64,000 nt of DNA from Vibrio europaeus (GTDB lineage: Bacteria; Pseudomonadota; Gammaproteobacteria; Enterobacterales; Vibrionaceae), in NCBI RefSeq assembly GCF_001695575.1, contig NZ_LUAX01000007.1, positions 186,001 through 250,000 on the forward strand. Direction: 5' to 3'. The notes beneath the pieces were generated by a model. It ran no database searches. It saw only the letters and a list, made by a program, of their open reading frames with translations, and was not told the DNA's origin. Below are positions 61,569-64,000 of the stretch, one piece after another (the first letter of the stretch is position 1; each line of letters starts with the position of its first letter). Made by a program: the position numbers and the translations under genes.

Positions 61569-63488
61569 ATGACAGGTTACTTTCTCCAAGCCTTTATTTA
61601 CCTCGTAGCGGCTGTTATTGCTGTGCCTATCGCCAAACGATTAGGGTTAGGCTCGGTTCTTGGTTATCTCATCGCGGGTGTCATTATCGGCCCGATTATT
61701 GGGCTAGTAGGCGAAGAAACCACAACCATTCAGCACTTCGCTGAGTTTGGTGTTGTGATGATGCTGTTCTTGGTCGGTCTTGAGCTAGAACCTAAGATGC
61801 TCTGGTCGATGCGTAACCGTCTATTGGGCCTTGGAGGCCTGCAAGTCGGCGGTACAACTGCAGTTGTTATGGCAATTGCCCTATACTTCGAGCAGCCTTG
61901 GACGATAGCGTTAGCAATAGGCTTAATCTTTGCGCTTTCATCGACTGCGATTGTTCTACAAACTTTTAATGAGAAAGGCTTAACGAAAACAGAAGGCGGA
62001 CAGAACGCATTTTCGGTTCTGCTGTTCCAAGATATCGCCGTTATTCCGATGCTGGCGTTTATTCCGCTACTTGCTTTGCCCGAGTTAGTCGAACAGGCGC
62101 AAAATGCCGTTGGCACTGCCGCTGACCACCATGAAGAGTTAAGTTTGGTGGCAGGCCTTCCGGGCTGGACCTATGGTTTGGTCATCATCGCTTCTATAGT
62201 GGGATTAGTCGTTGGCGGCCACTTCTTAAGTCGTCCTTTGTTTCGCTTTGTTGCCAGCTCAGGTCTACGAGAAATATTTACCGCTACTGCACTGATGTTG
62301 GTAGTAGGGATAGCGGCATTGATGAGCGTAGTCGGGCTTTCTCCAGCACTAGGCACGTTCTTAGCGGGTGTCGTTCTTGCCAACAGTGAGTTCCGCCATG
62401 AGCTTGAGTCTAATATCGATCCATTTAAAGGGCTTCTACTTGGGTTGTTCTTTATTACCGTTGGTGCTGGCATCAATTTCGGCATTTTATTCAATGACTT
62501 TGCGCTTATCATTGGCTTGACGATTGGAGTCATGCTGCTCAAAGCACTCGTCCTCTATACTTTGGCGTTTATTTTCCGCATCAAGAATAGTGACCGTTGG
62601 CTGTTTACTCTTAGCCTTGCTCAAGCGGGTGAATTTGGATTTGTCCTGCTTAGCTTTACCGTGCAAAACCATGTTATTCCGCAAGATATCGCTCAAACGC
62701 TTTCACTCGTTGTTGCCCTATCCATGTTCCTCACTCCGGGGTTATTCATTCTGTTCGATAAGGTGATCTTACCGCGCTTTGAACAGCAATCGAATGATCA
62801 AGAAGCCGATACCATTGAAGAGCAAGGCACTGTGATTATTGCGGGGATTGGGCGCTTTGGTCAGATTGTTAACCGCCTATTGGTTGCCAACGGCATCAAG
62901 ACTGTCGTCCTTGATCAACAAGCGGCGCAAGTTGATGTCGTGCGACAAATCAACACTAAAGCCTATTTTGGTGATGCTAGCAGACCTGACTTACTCCATA
63001 CCGCAGGGATTGAAGACGCAGCGATGATTGTTATCGCTATCGACAATCCAGACACAAGCGTTGAACTGACTAAGTACGTGAAACATACCTACCCGAAAGT
63101 GAAGGTATTAGTGCGCGCCTTTGATCGCGGCCACGGTTACCTATTGAGACAAGCCGGGGCTGATATTGTCGAGCTTGAGACTTATCACTCCGCCCTAGAA
63201 CTCGGTGCACATGCGATGCGTTCTTTGAACTACCACCCATTTACTGTCGAGCAGCAGAAATCGGCGTATAAACGCGTTGAAGACAAGAAATCTGACATCC
63301 TGTACCAAGCTTGGGAAGATGACTCTGAGGGTGAACGCTTTGATAATAACTATCGTAAACTGTTTATGCACCTTGAAGAGCAAATTAAACTGGCGATACA
63401 AGCTGACCGCAGCGACCGCCACGAAGGCGGAGAACGAGGTTGGACTCCTCCTCCAAAAGGCTATGCGGATGAATTTAAAGAAGAGTAA
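61569..63488 (+). CDS. KefB/KefC-type glutathione-gated K+/H+ antiporter (CPA2 family)
   Basis: 639 residues: about 12 membrane segments (1-400) with the CPA2 core (LGLGSVLGYLIAGVIIGPII, FLVGLELEPKMLW, SLAQAGEFGFVLLSF) and a cytoplasmic RCK/TrkA-N domain (VIIAGIGRFGQIVNRLLVAN, ~420-540) that binds nucleotide and, in KefB/C, glutathione. The C-terminal tail is charged. It releases K+ during electrophile stress, acidifying the cell for protection. GAGGAC before the ATG. KefB is favoured by the KefG-like partner; I leave the symbol open. Confidence 0.92.
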   Translation: MTGYFLQAFIYLVAAVIAVPIAKRLGLGSVLGYLIAGVIIGPIIGLVGEETTTIQHFAEFGVVMMLFLVGLELEPKMLWSMRNRLLGLGGLQVGGTTAVVMAIALYFEQPWTIALAIGLIFALSSTAIVLQTFNEKGLTKTEGGQNAFSVLLFQDIAVIPMLAFIPLLALPELVEQAQNAVGTAADHHEELSLVAGLPGWTYGLVIIASIVGLVVGGHFLSRPLFRFVASSGLREIFTATALMLVVGIAALMSVVGLSPALGTFLAGVVLANSEFRHELESNIDPFKGLLLGLFFITVGAGINFGILFNDFALIIGLTIGVMLLKALVLYTLAFIFRIKNSDRWLFTLSLAQAGEFGFVLLSFTVQNHVIPQDIAQTLSLVVALSMFLTPGLFILFDKVILPRFEQQSNDQEADTIEEQGTVIIAGIGRFGQIVNRLLVANGIKTVVLDQQAAQVDVVRQINTKAYFGDASRPDLLHTAGIEDAAMIVIAIDNPDTSVELTKYVKHTYPKVKVLVRAFDRGHGYLLRQAGADIVELETYHSALELGAHAMRSLNYHPFTVEQQKSAYKRVEDKKSDILYQAWEDDSEGERFDNNYRKLFMHLEEQIKLAIQADRSDRHEGGERGWTPPPKGYADEFKEE

Positions 63489-63558
63489 TTTGCCTGTTTT
63501 TCTAGGTTTAGACTTGAATTCTTACACACCAGTAACGATGTAACAGTAACTTGAATGA

Positions 63559-63583
63559 AAACCGAGGCATCAGGCCTCGGTTT
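63559..63583 (+). terminator. Terminator of the Kef operon
   Basis: AAACCGAGGC and GCCTCGGTTT, 10-bp stem with a 5-nt loop, followed by GTCTTTA. Confidence 0.85.
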
Positions 63584-63590
63584 GTCTTTA

Positions 63591-63636
63591 TAGCAATCAG
63601 AATAAATAGATGATCAGATATTTATTCTGATTGCTA
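63591..63636. repeat. Perfect 18-bp-arm inverted repeat before the MATE gene
   Basis: TAGCAATCAGAATAAATA (63,591-63,608) and its exact complement (63,619-63,636), with a 10-nt loop, end 31 bp before the ATG at 63,668. It may be an operator or an RNA hairpin in the leader; no T-run follows. Confidence 0.75.
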
Positions 63637-63667
63637 TTACAACTAGTGAAATAACCTAAGCTCAATT

Positions 63668-64000
63668 ATGACTGCAACGACACAAGAAACATCCCCTTCA
63701 CTGGGGCAACAGCTATTCAAAATGACCTGGCCAATGCTATTTGGCGTGTTGTCTATTATGAGTTTCCAATTGGTAGATAGTGCGTTCATCGGTCAATTGG
63801 GTATTCTGCCTCTTGCGGCACAAGGTTTTACCCTACCAATTCAGATGGTGATCATCGGTATTCAAGTTGGTCTGGGTATCGCGACAACAGCTGTGATTGC
63901 CAAAGCCATTGGAGCGAATCAAGAGCGCTATGCTAAACAACTCGGCGGCCTCGTGATTGCAATGGGAAGCATTGGTGTCGCGTTATTTTCAGTCATTATC
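63668..64000 (+). CDS. MATE-family efflux transporter (3' end outside window)
   Basis: The first 111 residues are visible. They have the MATE N-terminal pattern: FKMTWPMLFGVLSIMSFQLV then DSAFIGQLGILPLAAQGF, VGLGIATTAVIAKAIGANQ and the start of a third membrane segment. Members export cationic drugs or metabolites with Na+ or H+. The gene continues past 64,000. The long inverted repeat just upstream may control it. Confidence 0.88.
   Translation, partial: MTATTQETSPSLGQQLFKMTWPMLFGVLSIMSFQLVDSAFIGQLGILPLAAQGFTLPIQMVIIGIQVGLGIATTAVIAKAIGANQERYAKQLGGLVIAMGSIGVALFSVII

Noticed and set aside
1..64000. CRISPR arrays, tRNA or rRNA genes
   Set aside because: No regularly spaced repeats of CRISPR size and no tRNA-like or rRNA-like sequence were seen; the only regular array is the 21-bp iteron set.

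Overview
The window is ordinary Vibrio-type chromosome (Vibrionaceae) cut by two tandem accessory islands. The Vibrio assignment rests on the OmpK/Tsx porin, a GbpA chitin-binding protein preceded by a c-di-GMP-I riboswitch, the sigma54/NorR control region of hmp, and gene content such as yaeQ, arfA and a KdgM-type porin. No tRNA, rRNA or CRISPR array was seen.

Region 1 (1-14,400). After the tail of an ECF sigma factor comes a nucleoside/N-glycoside scavenging locus. A minus-strand operon encodes a GntR/HutC regulator, a BMP-type binding protein, an ABC ATPase, two permeases, an ADP-ribosylglycohydrolase-family enzyme, a two-domain SIS protein and a PfkB sugar kinase. Beside it lie an OmpK/Tsx porin, a KdgM-type porin, a phytase-like esterase and a UshA-type 5'-nucleotidase. 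Three copies of a palindrome built on GGTnCGnACC sit before the regulator and before each of the two porin transcription units, so the whole locus is probably one regulon: periplasmic dephosphorylation, porin passage, ABC uptake, glycosidic cleavage, sugar phosphorylation.

Region 2 (14,428-34,041). A 19.6 kb island is bounded by a perfect 12-bp direct repeat, CCTAAGATACTT. At its right end are a gamma-mobile-trio (GMT) recombinase operon and a fourth integrase-like gene. Its cargo is a controller-protein/winged-helix/SF2-helicase cluster, a 2.16 kb defective Tn3-family transposon with a 5-bp target duplication carrying a secreted nuclease-like gene, a complete Qat anti-phage operon (qatABCD), and broken IS66 and IS3 elements.

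Region 3 (34,042-35,008) is a short piece of probable core DNA ending in a displaced 3' fragment of a DUF3820 gene.

Region 4 (about 35,009-48,094). A 13.1 kb island is inserted inside the DUF3820 gene and has rebuilt its 3' end. It carries a large serine recombinase, a plasmid-type Rep protein with a five-copy 21-bp iteron array, a relaxase-like gene, and a four-gene operon that I do not recognise: a membrane protein, a 1257-aa protein with a C-terminal PD-(D/E)xK nuclease motif, a 587-aa protein and a 589-aa protein with a second PD-(D/E)xK motif. This operon is the best candidate here for an undescribed defence system.

Region 5 (48,100-64,000) is core chromosome: a DUF3313 lipoprotein, an XRE regulator, gbpA, a PBP5-type carboxypeptidase, a ThrE-type exporter, arfA with a hairpin over its stop codon, a cold-shock protein, yaeQ, the divergent hmp/norR pair, a glutaredoxin, a HAD hydrolase, a KefG/KefB-type pair and the start of a MATE transporter.
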